A stretch of DNA of 64,000 nt, taken from assembly GCA_016223085.1 (NCBI GenBank), contig JACRPS010000008.1, positions 62,001 through 126,000 on the forward strand, read 5' to 3'. This document shows positions 51,006 to 60,006 of this stretch, in pieces; the first letter of the stretch is position 1; each line of letters begins with the position of its first letter. The notes under the pieces are model-generated. The model worked only from the letters and a program-made list of their open reading frames with translations, was not told the DNA's origin and made no database searches. A program made the position numbers and the translations under genes. Origin of the DNA: Chloroflexota bacterium (GTDB taxonomy: Bacteria; Chloroflexota; Anaerolineae; Aggregatilineales; Phototrophicaceae).

Positions 51006-52025
51006 TTGGCTCAGCCCGTTCTGATGGAGGTCAAAGACCTCGTCACTCGATTTTACACGCAGGAGGGGACGGTCTACGCCGTTAACGGCGTTTCCTATAA
51101 ACTCCACGAAGGCGAAACGCTGGGTGTGGTAGGGGAAAGCGGCAGCGGTAAGAGCGTCCATGTCCTTTCGATTATGGGCCTCATCCCCACGCCGCCTGGC
51201 AAGGTCGAACGGGGTGAGGTGTTGTTTCGCGGTCGGGATTTGCTGAAGCTGTCGCAGGAAGAAATGCGCTCCGTGCGTGGGGCGGAAATTGCGATGGTGT
51301 TCCAGGACCCGATGACGTCGCTCAATCCGGTGCTGACGATTGGCACGCAGATCACTGAGGCGCTCAAGCTGCACCTGGGTATGAGCAACAAGGAAGCCCG
51401 CGACCGCGCCGCCGATCTGCTGGCGATGGTGGGTGTGGCCGACCCGCACAAGCGGCTGGACAACTACCCGCACCAGTTCTCCGGCGGGATGCGCCAGCGT
51501 GCCATGATTGCGATGGCGCTATCGTGTAATCCCAAGCTGCTGATCGCCGACGAGCCGACGACGGCGCTGGATGTGACGATTCAGGCGCAAATCCTCGACC
51601 TGGTGCGCCGCCTGCGCGACGAAATCGGCATGGCGATGATCTGGATTACCCACGACCTGGGCATTGTCGCCGGTCTGGCCGATACGGTGCAGGTGATGTA
51701 CGGCGGCAAGATCGTGGAACGCGGCCCGGTGAAGGAAGTGTTTAAGGACACGCGCCACCCGTACACGCTGGGTTTGCTCAAATCGCTGCCGCGCCTTGAC
51801 CGTCGTGGCGGCGGCGAAAAACTGACGCAGATCGAAGGTTCGCCACCGGATATGCGCATCGAACCGAAGGGCTGCCCGTTCCAGCCGCGCTGTCCCTACC
51901 GAATTGAAAAATGTGCGGAAATGCCGCCGCTGGAACCCGGCCCCGGCAGTAATCCCAACCATATCAAAGCCTGCTGGGTAGATGTCCGTACCGCCGAGCC
52001 GCTGGGAGAAGCGAAACATGGTTAG
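51006..52025 (+). CDS. Oligopeptide/dipeptide ABC transporter ATPase (OppD/DppD type), TTG start
   Basis: 339 residues from the TTG at 51006, which lies 8 bases after GGAGG (50993-50997). Walker A GESGSGKS (43-50), Q-loop FQDP, signature FSGGMRQR, Walker [13 protein letters not shown]-loop WITHDLG, and the C-terminal oligopeptide-specific extension with cysteines ([15 protein letters not shown]). It powers peptide uptake with the next gene's product. Start of the second ATPase overlaps its end by 8 bases. No permease or binding-protein gene is adjacent. Confidence 0.93.
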   Translation: MAQPVLMEVKDLVTRFYTQEGTVYAVNGVSYKLHEGETLGVVGESGSGKSVHVLSIMGLIPTPPGKVERGEVLFRGRDLLKLSQEEMRSVRGAEIAMVFQDPMTSLNPVLTIGTQITEALKLHLGMSNKEARDRAADLLAMVGVADPHKRLDNYPHQFSGGMRQRAMIAMALSCNPKLLIADEPTTALDVTIQAQILDLVRRLRDEIGMAMIWITHDLGIVAGLADTVQVMYGGKIVERGPVKEVFKDTRHPYTLGLLKSLPRLDRRGGGEKLTQIEGSPPDMRIEPKGCPFQPRCPYRIEKCAEMPPLEPGPGSNPNHIKACWVDVRTAEPLGEAKHG

Positions 52026-53043
52026 CGTAGTACCGCAACCCACATCAATCAAAGCCGCGCCGAGGAGCGAAGTTATCCTCAAGGTGCGTAATCTCAAAAA
52101 ATATTTCCCGATCACCTCCGGCATCATCCTGCAGCGCCAGGTGGGCGCGGTGAAGGCCGTTGATGATATCAGCTTCGACGTGTACAAAGGTGAAACGTTG
52201 GGGCTGGTGGGCGAGTCCGGCTGCGGCAAAAGTACAACCGGACGCACCATCCTGCAATTGTACCGCCCAACCGCCGGGTCGGTCGTGTTTGAAAACCAGG
52301 AACTGACGACGATGGGCGGCGAAGACCTGCGCAAGATGCGCCGCCGGATGCAGATGATCTTCCAGGACCCGTTTGCCTCGCTCAACCCGCGTATGTCGGT
52401 TGGGCGCATTGTCAGCGAACCGCTGCGCATCCACAAGGTGATGAACAACCGCAAGGAAGAGCAGGAATACGTCGAAAGCCTGCTGGAGCGCGTCGGCCTG
52501 AACCCGTACTTTGTCAACCGCTACCCGCACGAGTTTTCCGGCGGTCAGCGGCAGCGCATCGGCGTGGCGCGCGCGCTGGCGCTCAACCCGACGTTTATCG
52601 TCGCCGACGAGCCAATTTCGGCGCTGGATGTGTCAATTCAGGCACAGGTGGTTAATCTGCTGGAAGAACTGCAGGACGAACTCAACCTGACCTACCTGTT
52701 CATCGCCCACGACCTGAGCATGGTGCGCCATATCTGTGACCGCGTGGCCGTGATGTACCTGGGCAAGATCGTGGAACTGGCCGATGCGGACGAACTGTAC
52801 GAAAATCCGCTGCACCCCTACACCCAGTCGCTGCTGTCCGCCGTGCCCGTGCCGGACCCAACGGTCGAGGAGCGCCGCCAGCGCATCATCCTCACCGGCG
52901 ACGTGCCCAGCCCGGCCAACCCGCCGGTCGGCTGCAACTTCAACACGCGCTGCCCGGTTTCGATTGATATCTGTTACCACGACCCTGACCCGGAACTGAT
53001 CGAAGTCACGCCCGGCCACTGGGTCGCCTGTCACCGTACCTAG
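52018..53043 (+). CDS. Oligopeptide/dipeptide ABC transporter ATPase (OppF/DppF type)
   Basis: 341 residues from the ATG at 52018 (GGGAG 9 bases upstream, inside the preceding gene). Walker [10 protein letters not shown], signature [19 protein letters not shown], Walker [14 protein letters not shown]-loop [11 protein letters not shown], and the C-terminal Cys-containing extension ([15 protein letters not shown]). Forms a heterodimer with the OppD-type subunit. A terminator follows at 53136-53164. Confidence 0.93.
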   Translation: MVSVVPQPTSIKAAPRSEVILKVRNLKKYFPITSGIILQRQVGAVKAVDDISFDVYKGETLGLVGESGCGKSTTGRTILQLYRPTAGSVVFENQELTTMGGEDLRKMRRRMQMIFQDPFASLNPRMSVGRIVSEPLRIHKVMNNRKEEQEYVESLLERVGLNPYFVNRYPHEFSGGQRQRIGVARALALNPTFIVADEPISALDVSIQAQVVNLLEELQDELNLTYLFIAHDLSMVRHICDRVAVMYLGKIVELADADELYENPLHPYTQSLLSAVPVPDPTVEERRQRIILTGDVPSPANPPVGCNFNTRCPVSIDICYHDPDPELIEVTPGHWVACHRT

Positions 53044-53056
53044 CGCCATAACCTTG

Positions 53057-53085
53057 GTAGGGACATGACGCCGTCATGTCCCTAC
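53057..53085. repeat. GTAGGG-family palindrome, CATGAC core
   Basis: GTAGGGACATGAC, GCC, then GTCATGTCCCTAC, a perfect 13-base stem just after the OppF-type gene. Confidence 0.88.
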
Positions 53086-53135
53086 TGAAATAACCACCTT
53101 TTTTAGCTACAAGTCCAGTTCTCGAACACACCAAC

Positions 53136-53164
53136 CAGAGGGTATCAAGCCCTCTGTTTGTTTT
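53136..53164 (+). terminator. Rho-independent terminator after the ABC ATPases
   Basis: CAGAGGG (53136-53142) and CCCTCTG (53150-53156) with a 7-base loop, followed by TTTGTTTT. Confidence 0.7.
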
Positions 53165-53283
53165 ATGCCGCCGGCGTAGGCCAGTCGTCAGGCAAGCGCT
53201 GTATAGCCATCATTCAGTGCCGGACTCACTGGCATAGGATATAATCTGGATTGTAAGGGAGTGCTCAAAGGGGGGACCTCACG

Positions 53284-55446
53284 ATGCACAACAAACGTTA
53301 TCGCCTTTTCCTGGCGCTGCTGGCGGCGCTGCTGCTCAGTGTCGCGCCGGCTGCCGCGCAGCAAGACACCGGCTTCGTTCAGTGGGACTGGGCCAAATTC
53401 TCCGCCAATTTCTGGCGTACTGATCTGCCCGACCCGCTGACCATCACCCCGCCACCGGTCTACAGCGGCGATCTGCCGGCGCTGCCAGTTGACGTGGCGG
53501 AAGTGCAGTTCGCCGACAAACTGACCGACGAACAGCGGGCGCTGCTGGCGGAAAACGGCTTTGTCGTCGTGCCTGCCGGGCTCGACTGGTTCGACCAGGC
53601 TTACATGTGGGACGAGAACTGGCCGTCGGAGGAAGGGACGGGCTGGTTTGTGACCACCGACTCGTTCCTGCACACGCTGCATTTTATCTTCGATAACCTG
53701 CTGGCCGATCTGGAACGCGGTCTGCTGGCTAACCGAATGGTCGCGGTAGTCCGGCCCGCACTGGAAGCCGCCCGGCAGCAGGCCGACGAAGCGGCAGGTA
53801 CGCCGCTGGCAACTGCTGCCACTAACGCCGTGACCTATCTCTCGGTCGCTGACCAACTTTTCAGCGGCGAGATGACCAGCGCCGACCCGGCAGAGCAGGC
53901 GATCATCCAGCAGGCGCTGGCGGGCGAACGTCAGGTCAACGTGCCGTTCCTCGGCGAACGTTACATGGAGGATTTCAGCCAGTACCGCCCGCGCGGTCAC
54001 TATGCCGGCGATGAAACGCTGGAACAGTACTTCCGGGGCATGATGTGGCTGAGCCGCATCACCTTCCTGGCGAAAGACGAAACCGCCACCCAGACGGCGC
54101 TGCTGGTCTTACGCGCGCTGCGGAACGCCGAGGGTGCGTACCTGAACTGGCAGGACGCCAACGACGTGATTAATTTCCTGATCGGCAACGCTGACGACCT
54201 GGGACCGGCGGAATATGGCACGCTGGCCGATGCCGTGTTTGGCGCGGAACTGCCACTGGACGCGCTGGCCGATTCCGGCAGGCTGACCGACTTCATGGCA
54301 CGTGTGAAGGAACTGCCGCCGCCGCGCATCAACGGCCTGCTGCTGCCGCCCAGCACCGATGCTGCCGATATTGGTGAAGAATCACGCGGCTTCCGGCTGA
54401 TGGGGCAGCGCTTCACGGTAGACGCCAACGTGATGCAGCAGTTGATGGACCCGTATGTCGGCGGACGGCTGTTGCCCTCGGCGCTGGACGTGGCCGCCGC
54501 GCTCGGTTCGGTCACGGCGCAGCAGTTGGCGGAAGCGCAGGGCGCGGCGGAGTTCCCACAGTATGCCGATAATCTGGCGCAGCAGCGTGAAGCAGTAAAT
54601 GCCATCATGCAGGACGAATGGCTGCAAACGGTGTACGGCGCGTGGCTGTGGACGCTGCAACCACTGTGGCAGCGCGACCCGCAGAATCTGCCGGCGTGGC
54701 TGCCGCCGCTGATGCGGACAGATGCCTGGACGCTGAAAGACCTGCACACCGCCCTCGCCAGCTATACGCAGTTGAAACACGACACGGTGCTGTACGCCAA
54801 GCCGCCGGGCGGCCTGGGCGGCGGCGGCGAACTGTTCAGCTATGGTTATGTTGAGCCGAATCCGCAGGTGTTCGCGCGGATTGCCGTTGTGGCGGCGCTG
54901 ACCTACGAAGGGCTGAAGCAGCGCGGCCTGACCGACATCAACTCGAACGAGTTCCCTGAATTCAGGGATGATGGCACGTTCAGCGATGTCCCACTGTTTA
55001 ACCTGCAACTATCGCTCGGCCAACTGCCGACACTGGCGGAGTTTTCCGCCCACATGGCCGAACTGGCAAACAAGGAACTGCGGGGCGAACCGCTGAGTGA
55101 GGACGACCTGATGACGCTGCAAGGCATCGGGTCATATCTGTCCGGGGTGCGCGTCACGCTGCAAGACCCGTCGAACCCCGAGCCAGTGGCGTTGGTGACG
55201 GACATCGCCAGCGCGCCGATGATCGGTCAGGTGTTACAGGAAGGGGTCGGCGCGGTGGACACCATCTATGTCGTCGTGCCCCATCCGCAGGGCGGCCTGC
55301 AAATGGTGCGTGGCGGGGTATTCAGCTACTACGAGTTCGTTGGTGACATCAACCAGCGGATGACCGACGAAGAATGGCGCGACAAGGTGAAAGCGGGCGA
55401 TCTGCCGCCGCGCCCAACCTGGGTGAGCGAGTTCCTCGCTCCATAA
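53284..55446 (+). CDS. Secreted DUF3160 protein
   Basis: 720 residues. Signal peptide 1-25 (RLFLALLAALLLSVAPAAA), then a long helical region matching DUF3160 as I remember it: LLAENGFVVVPAG, FVTTDSFLHTLHFIFDNLL, RYMEDFSQYRPRGHYAGDE, LEQYFRGMMWLSRITF, FRLMGQRFTVDANVMQQLMD. Function of the family is unknown; members are extracytoplasmic, often lipoprotein-like in other phyla, but no lipobox is seen here. TATAAT at 53240-53245 and a purine-rich GGGGGG just before the ATG support expression from this position. Confidence 0.86.
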   Translation: MHNKRYRLFLALLAALLLSVAPAAAQQDTGFVQWDWAKFSANFWRTDLPDPLTITPPPVYSGDLPALPVDVAEVQFADKLTDEQRALLAENGFVVVPAGLDWFDQAYMWDENWPSEEGTGWFVTTDSFLHTLHFIFDNLLADLERGLLANRMVAVVRPALEAARQQADEAAGTPLATAATNAVTYLSVADQLFSGEMTSADPAEQAIIQQALAGERQVNVPFLGERYMEDFSQYRPRGHYAGDETLEQYFRGMMWLSRITFLAKDETATQTALLVLRALRNAEGAYLNWQDANDVINFLIGNADDLGPAEYGTLADAVFGAELPLDALADSGRLTDFMARVKELPPPRINGLLLPPSTDAADIGEESRGFRLMGQRFTVDANVMQQLMDPYVGGRLLPSALDVAAALGSVTAQQLAEAQGAAEFPQYADNLAQQREAVNAIMQDEWLQTVYGAWLWTLQPLWQRDPQNLPAWLPPLMRTDAWTLKDLHTALASYTQLKHDTVLYAKPPGGLGGGGELFSYGYVEPNPQVFARIAVVAALTYEGLKQRGLTDINSNEFPEFRDDGTFSDVPLFNLQLSLGQLPTLAEFSAHMAELANKELRGEPLSEDDLMTLQGIGSYLSGVRVTLQDPSNPEPVALVTDIASAPMIGQVLQEGVGAVDTIYVVVPHPQGGLQMVRGGVFSYYEFVGDINQRMTDEEWRDKVKAGDLPPRPTWVSEFLAP

Positions 55447-55456
55447 TCAAAAGCCA

Positions 55457-55483
55457 TAGGGACATGGCGCTGCCATGTCCCTA
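55457..55483. repeat. GTAGGG-family palindrome, CATGGC core
   Basis: TAGGGACATGGC, GCT, GCCATGTCCCTA, a 12-base perfect stem that runs to the end of the convergent gene at 55481. Confidence 0.85.
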
Positions 55484-56428
55484 CACCACCCGCCCCGCTT
55501 GCCGCAAAATCAGCGCCGCGTGCAGCGACACCCACCGATCCGTTTCTTCCTGATCGCCGAGCGCCTTCCAGGTGCGCCCGCGATACGGGCTGCTGCCGTG
55601 CCAGCGCCCACCGCGTCTTTGCCGGGCGGCCAGCCAGTCCAGCGCGATCTGCGCGCTGGGGTGGTCAAGTTGATCGAGTTCCGCCAGCGTCCGCAGCACA
55701 AACAGGATGTCGGCCTGATAAAACAATGGCGAATTCAGGCGGTGCCACAGCGGATGGATTTTCCCGCGCTCCGGGTCGGTGGGGTAATTGGCTTCGGTCA
55801 GGCTGAACGACTCCAGCAGGAACGCAACCGCGTGCTGTATCGCCGCCTCCGTTTCAGGCGGGCGGCAGGCTTGTGGCAGCGCCGCCAGCGCCCACAACGT
55901 CCGCGCCGCGCCCCAAGCGCAGGCGTAGTGCCAGTTATAGGCGCACCGGCACACGTCGTCCTGCTGCAAGCTGCGCAGCAGGTAGCGGGTGACGGCCTGC
56001 GTGCGCGGGTCGTCAGCGTACCCGGTGTAAACCGCGTAGCGCAGCAGATTGCTCCAGAAACAGGCCAAGTCGGTTTTATTTTCACCGGTGGCGCGGGTCA
56101 GCGCGGCCAGCGTTTTGTCCAGCATAAATTCCACACCCCGGCGGAAGCATGGGTCGTCCGCCTCGGAGTGTAGTTCCGCCAGCAGCAGCAGACTCCAATG
56201 CGTACTGACGTATTTGGGGGTGTAGTAGCTGTGTTCGTCCGCCCACTGGCCGGTATCCGTCTGTTTCGCCAGGATCACCGGCACCGGGCCGACGGACATG
56301 ATTTCGCGCCGCGCAGCCTGCACCTCGGCGTCCGTTTCCGGCCTGTCCAGCAGATGCCGGAGCGTGAGGTAGCGAATGGAGGGGGTGGGTGCGGCCAGCA
56401 GCCAATCGGTCAAATGTGCTGAAATCAT
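55481..56428 (-). CDS. Terpenoid-cyclase-like alpha/alpha-toroid protein
   Basis: 315 residues of repeated helical pairs typical of the squalene-hopene/prenyltransferase toroid (SIRYLTLRHLLDRP, QTDTGQWADEHSYYTPKY, THWSLLLLAELHSEADDPC, GGRWHGSSPYRGRTWKALG). No DxDD or QW-catalytic box is seen, so it is probably not a squalene cyclase; related single-toroid proteins of unknown function are common in Chloroflexi. Cytoplasmic. The last codons overlap a palindrome (55457-55483). Confidence 0.75.
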   Translation of the reverse strand: MISAHLTDWLLAAPTPSIRYLTLRHLLDRPETDAEVQAARREIMSVGPVPVILAKQTDTGQWADEHSYYTPKYVSTHWSLLLLAELHSEADDPCFRRGVEFMLDKTLAALTRATGENKTDLACFWSNLLRYAVYTGYADDPRTQAVTRYLLRSLQQDDVCRCAYNWHYACAWGAARTLWALAALPQACRPPETEAAIQHAVAFLLESFSLTEANYPTDPERGKIHPLWHRLNSPLFYQADILFVLRTLAELDQLDHPSAQIALDWLAARQRRGGRWHGSSPYRGRTWKALGDQEETDRWVSLHAALILRQAGRVV

Positions 56429-56511
56429 CGGCCCACCCCCTTTACAAATCAGAACAAGTGTGCTAAACTGACAGTATGTTTAAGCAAAAAGGCCGCTACT
56501 CTACCCCACCA

Positions 56512-57120
56512 TTATGGCCGGATCAGCGCCAGAACGTGTTCCAGCCGCTTCAGGTCGTGCGAAAGCTGCCGGGCAATCTCACGACCACAGCGCACCAGAA
56601 ACTCGTAACGCCGGTTGTCCGGGTAAGCATAGGAGGCATAGCGAATCGCCGCGCCGATCAGATCATCCGACGGCACTTCGGACGCGCTCAGCGCCAGCGG
56701 CAGAAAATCCAGCCGCTGCGTGAAAGCATACACCGAATCCGCTGTACACAGTTCCACCAGCGACAGGCTCATTGGCGGGCGGGGCGGCAGGCTGTGGACG
56801 ATCATGTCCCGGTAGATGTAGCCGATGCTCAACACGCTGATTTCCAGCGGCACCATCCGGTTTTCGCGCTGGTCGCGCAGGATGTTACTGTTCAGCGCCT
56901 CGGCCATCACCAGTTCGCTGACGAGCATATCGTCCTTAATTTCCACCGCATAGATTACCCCGACGACCCGTACCGAGTCGTCGTTGGCAATCGGCGCGCT
57001 GACAAACGCGCCAAAATCGTGGCGGTGGTCTATCTTGTTGCTTTGTGTGCCGCAGATGAATCCACGTGTGCTGGCTCGCAGCACACGCCCCACCGTTAGC
57101 GATTGTTCCTGCCCTACCAT
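56512..57120 (-). CDS. HAS-barrel protein, HerA N-terminal-domain-like
   Basis: 202 residues. The first 90 residues form a HAS-barrel-like beta domain (VGRVLRASTRGFICGTQSN, FGAFVSAPIANDDSVRVVGVIYAV), the domain found at the N-terminus of HerA-type ATPases. The rest is helical (PPRPPMSLSLVELCTADS). It lies 15 bases after the NurA-type nuclease gene on the same strand, so the two are an operon. In this group a separate small HAS-barrel protein accompanies NurA and is presumed to dock on HerA. Confidence 0.72.
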   Translation of the reverse strand: MVGQEQSLTVGRVLRASTRGFICGTQSNKIDHRHDFGAFVSAPIANDDSVRVVGVIYAVEIKDDMLVSELVMAEALNSNILRDQRENRMVPLEISVLSIGYIYRDMIVHSLPPRPPMSLSLVELCTADSVYAFTQRLDFLPLALSASEVPSDDLIGAAIRYASYAYPDNRRYEFLVRCGREIARQLSHDLKRLEHVLALIRP

Positions 57121-57135
57121 GATGTTGTGTCCTCG

Positions 57136-58359
57136 CTATAACTCATGCTGGCGTCTGGTACTGCGGGCCAGTTCCTTGCCCCAGGTCTTGGCGGAGAAGT
57201 AGCGCGGTTCGATGCCCTTGCTCCGCAGTTCCAGCCCGATCATCTCATCCAGTTTGGCTTTATCCTTGCTGCTGACAAAAGCCAGTTCGTCGGCCCGCGT
57301 CAGCGCATAAGGGTACGGATTACGCCCCTGCATCTGGCACTGCGTCACCAGCAGCGCGTGCAGTTCATCCACTTTTTGTTTATCACGCGCCACCCACATC
57401 GGAATATCCACCCGCACGATTGAATCGCGGTAGCCGGAGGACACCTTCAGATAGAAGAAGGCAATCTCGTAGCTGTCACCGCGTTTTTTGTATTGCAGGT
57501 TGCGCGGGGAGTTCTGCACCATCAGCGCTGAGCGTTCGCCCGGCTCCAGCACCACGTCAAACAGGTGAATGTCCTTCAGCCCTTCCAGTTCCGGGCTGAC
57601 GCTCATATCAGCGTGCAGCAGTTCTTCGTCCGGGATGCTCAACAGATGCAGCAGCCGGATGACCACGCGGCTGCGCATCGGGTTATCCACGTAGCCCGCC
57701 AGAATGGCACCGGCGTCGTGCAGGTGCACCAGCGCCGCGTGATAGCTGCGCGTCAATTCGAGATGGTTGCCGACCTCGCTGGTCACCCAGAACAACAGGT
57801 GATTATCGTACAGCGCCAGCAGCGGGCGGGCTTCGCCGCGCAGTTCCCAGGCCAGCCGCGCCAGTTCATGCATTTCGCTCACGGTACGCTGTGCGTCAAT
57901 CGTGCGGTGGCTGACCACGCGACCGCCGGCATCCCGCACGTGATCAGGATGGAAAAACAGGCGTGGCAGCGTGATCTGTTCCGGCGTACGCTCCGCGCCG
58001 TGATGGTAGACAAACAGACCGGTGTTCAGCAGATAATACGGCAGCGGCGTCTGTTCGTTGGGATACACCTGCGAGCCATCGGCGGCGATGATCGTCGCGC
58101 CGGGCGGGCAGGCCGGGGCAGGGAAGGTCTGGCAGATGATCTCATCGTAGGGCGGGTCGAGCGGGGCAGCGCCCCGGTAACCGCTGATCTCCGGCTGGCG
58201 AGTCAGCCGGATGCGCTCGTGAATCAAGTCCAGGTCAGTAGCGGCGAAGAACCGTTCCAGCGCCACCTGCAGGCGACTGCTGCGGTCAAAGTCCAGTTCG
58301 TCCAGCATCCGCCGCAGCTTCAGCAGTTGGTCCACCAGTTTGTTGAATTCGAGCGCCAA
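57136..58359 (-). CDS. NurA-domain nuclease
   Basis: 407 residues. NurA core with acidic motifs ATIIAADGSQVYP (about 86-98), LALYDNHLLFWV and VDNP/DIHLFDVVLEPGER; the nuclease degrades DNA ends in concert with the HerA translocase. The N-terminal 85 residues are helical (KLVDQLLKLRRMLDELDF). First gene of a two-gene operon with the HAS-barrel protein. HerA itself is not in the window, though it may be elsewhere in the genome. A repair role is likelier than defence, since no other defence gene is present. Confidence 0.83.
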   Translation of the reverse strand: MALEFNKLVDQLLKLRRMLDELDFDRSSRLQVALERFFAATDLDLIHERIRLTRQPEISGYRGAAPLDPPYDEIICQTFPAPACPPGATIIAADGSQVYPNEQTPLPYYLLNTGLFVYHHGAERTPEQITLPRLFFHPDHVRDAGGRVVSHRTIDAQRTVSEMHELARLAWELRGEARPLLALYDNHLLFWVTSEVGNHLELTRSYHAALVHLHDAGAILAGYVDNPMRSRVVIRLLHLLSIPDEELLHADMSVSPELEGLKDIHLFDVVLEPGERSALMVQNSPRNLQYKKRGDSYEIAFFYLKVSSGYRDSIVRVDIPMWVARDKQKVDELHALLVTQCQMQGRNPYPYALTRADELAFVSSKDKAKLDEMIGLELRSKGIEPRYFSAKTWGKELARSTRRQHEL

Positions 58360-58585
58360 GTTCTTTCCTCGACGGTCTGTTATGCTACCATTATCATTAC
58401 GTTTCTTTCAGGTTAGCACCAACGTTCTATTTCGTCAAGTTAGCCATTACGGAAGTCATGTGCGAAAATTTTGAATCGTGTTATACTGAACGCTGTCTGT
58501 CCGGGACGAACAAAAAGTTAATAGACAACTAATACTTGTTTGAGCTTTCCAACTATCGTTTTCGATCATGTGGGGTAGAAAAGCC

Positions 58586-59272
58586 ATGACCTCGAACACT
58601 GTTCTGGAAAGCGTCAAGACGGGGGAATCCCAGGAGATGATCTTTGCCGGCGACGGCGTGCGCCTGTCCGGCCAGATAGATTACCCCGTTACCCCTTCCC
58701 GTTCCCAGTTGTTTCCCCTAGTCTTTGTGCTGCACCATGCTGGCTGTGAAGCCCGCGACGGCTATCAGGCGTTTGCCGATGTGGGGCTGGAGGCCGGTTA
58801 CGCCGTGTTCCGCTGGGACAAACGTGGCACCGGACGCAGCGGCGCGGGCGGGCGCGGCTCCACCACACAGGACGCGGTGAACGCCTACGAGGTCGCGCTG
58901 GAACAGCCCCACGTGGACCGCCGCCGCGTGGTGATTCTGGCGCAGGATGCTGGCACCGGCCTGCTTGGCAGTTCGTTTGGCCTGTTCGCCCGCGTGCAGC
59001 ATCCCGCCGGTGTCATCCTGGCGACCAATACCCTGAACGCCGGCGAGGTGCTGGCGATTGAATCCCGTTTGCTGGTGGTCATGGGCCAGCACGACTGGAA
59101 TCCCTGGCAGCAGTACGGCAAAGCGATCTGCGACGCCCACAACGCCGCTTACCCACACGGCGCGGCCTACTACGTCGCGCCCTACGCCGACCGGATGCTG
59201 ATTGACCCCCGCACCAACCGGCTGCACTTTGGCGTGCAGAACACGATACACGACTGGTTGCAGAGCCTTTGA
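58586..59272 (+). CDS. Alpha/beta hydrolase with Asp at the nucleophile elbow
   Basis: 228 residues from the ATG at 58586 (GGGTAG 8 bases upstream); an ATG at 58568 is an alternative. Alpha/beta fold with DGVRLSGQIDYP, FVLHHAGCEARDGY, VFRWDKRGTGRSGAGG. The elbow reads ILAQDAGTGL, so an Asp replaces the usual Ser, as in haloalkane dehalogenases and epoxide hydrolases; a late Asp (GQHDWNPW) and His (TIHDWL) are candidates for the triad. Its TGA overlaps the TTG of the SDR gene, so both are made together. Confidence 0.75.
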   Translation: MTSNTVLESVKTGESQEMIFAGDGVRLSGQIDYPVTPSRSQLFPLVFVLHHAGCEARDGYQAFADVGLEAGYAVFRWDKRGTGRSGAGGRGSTTQDAVNAYEVALEQPHVDRRRVVILAQDAGTGLLGSSFGLFARVQHPAGVILATNTLNAGEVLAIESRLLVVMGQHDWNPWQQYGKAICDAHNAAYPHGAAYYVAPYADRMLIDPRTNRLHFGVQNTIHDWLQSL

Positions 59273-60006
59273 GCGCCTTTCACGTTGATCTGTCCAGGCA
59301 GACGGCGCTGGTGACAGGCGCGGGCGCGGATGTGGGGCAGGCGATTGCACTGGCGCTGGCAGCGTCCGGCGCGGCGGTGATCGCCAACGATGTGAACCCG
59401 GACCGCGCCGACCGGGTGGCGGAACAGATTACTGCTGCTGGTGGCCGGGCATTGGCCTGGCAGGCCGATGTCTCCAATCGCTTTCAGGTCGGTTCCTTGA
59501 TCGAAGCCGGACGCGACGCCTTCGGGCGGATCCATATCCTCGTCAATGCAGCGGGGGTGATGAAACCGGGGCCGCTGCCCGCGCTGGACGAATGGGACTG
59601 GCGGCGCATTCTGGACGTGAATCTGACCGGCGCATTTTTTTGCAGCCAACTGCTGGGGCGGGTGATGGCGGACGAAGGCGGCGGCGTGATCGTCAATATC
59701 GCCTCCACCGCCGGTCACCCTAACCCGCTGCCGGACGGTGTGGCCTACGTCGCCAGCAAGGCCGGACTGATCGGCCTGACCCGCCAGAGCGCCCGCGAAC
59801 TCGCGCCGCTTGGCATCCGTGTCAACGCGGTCTGTCCCGGCAATATCGCTGAAGGCGATACACCGACCAACCAACCTGTGAACGCGCAGGGCTGCTGGGG
59901 TACGCCGGCAGCCGTCGCGGACGTGGTGCTGTTCCTGTGTTCGGACGCAGCGCGCTTCATCACCGGGCAGGCCATCAACGTAGACGGCGGGGAAAGCATG
60001 GTCTGA
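59269..60006 (+). CDS. Short-chain dehydrogenase/reductase, TTG start
   Basis: 245 residues, FabG-like. TGAGADVGQ cofactor loop, NAAGV, catalytic Ser in IASTAG and YVASK (Tyr-x3-Lys), ending GQAINVDGGESMV. The TTG at 59269 overlaps the hydrolase stop (TTGA), giving tight translational coupling. The pair could convert a small metabolite in two steps, hydrolysis then redox, but the substrate is not apparent. Confidence 0.9.
   Translation: MSAFHVDLSRQTALVTGAGADVGQAIALALAASGAAVIANDVNPDRADRVAEQITAAGGRALAWQADVSNRFQVGSLIEAGRDAFGRIHILVNAAGVMKPGPLPALDEWDWRRILDVNLTGAFFCSQLLGRVMADEGGGVIVNIASTAGHPNPLPDGVAYVASKAGLIGLTRQSARELAPLGIRVNAVCPGNIAEGDTPTNQPVNAQGCWGTPAAVADVVLFLCSDAARFITGQAINVDGGESMV

Noticed and set aside
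51006-53043. Complete peptide-import operon
   Set aside because: Only the two ATPase genes are present; flanking genes are a secreted protein and DUF3160.
56512-58359. HerA-based anti-phage defence island
   Set aside because: No HerA ATPase, Sir2 or other effector is in the neighbourhood; a repair role is the simpler reading.
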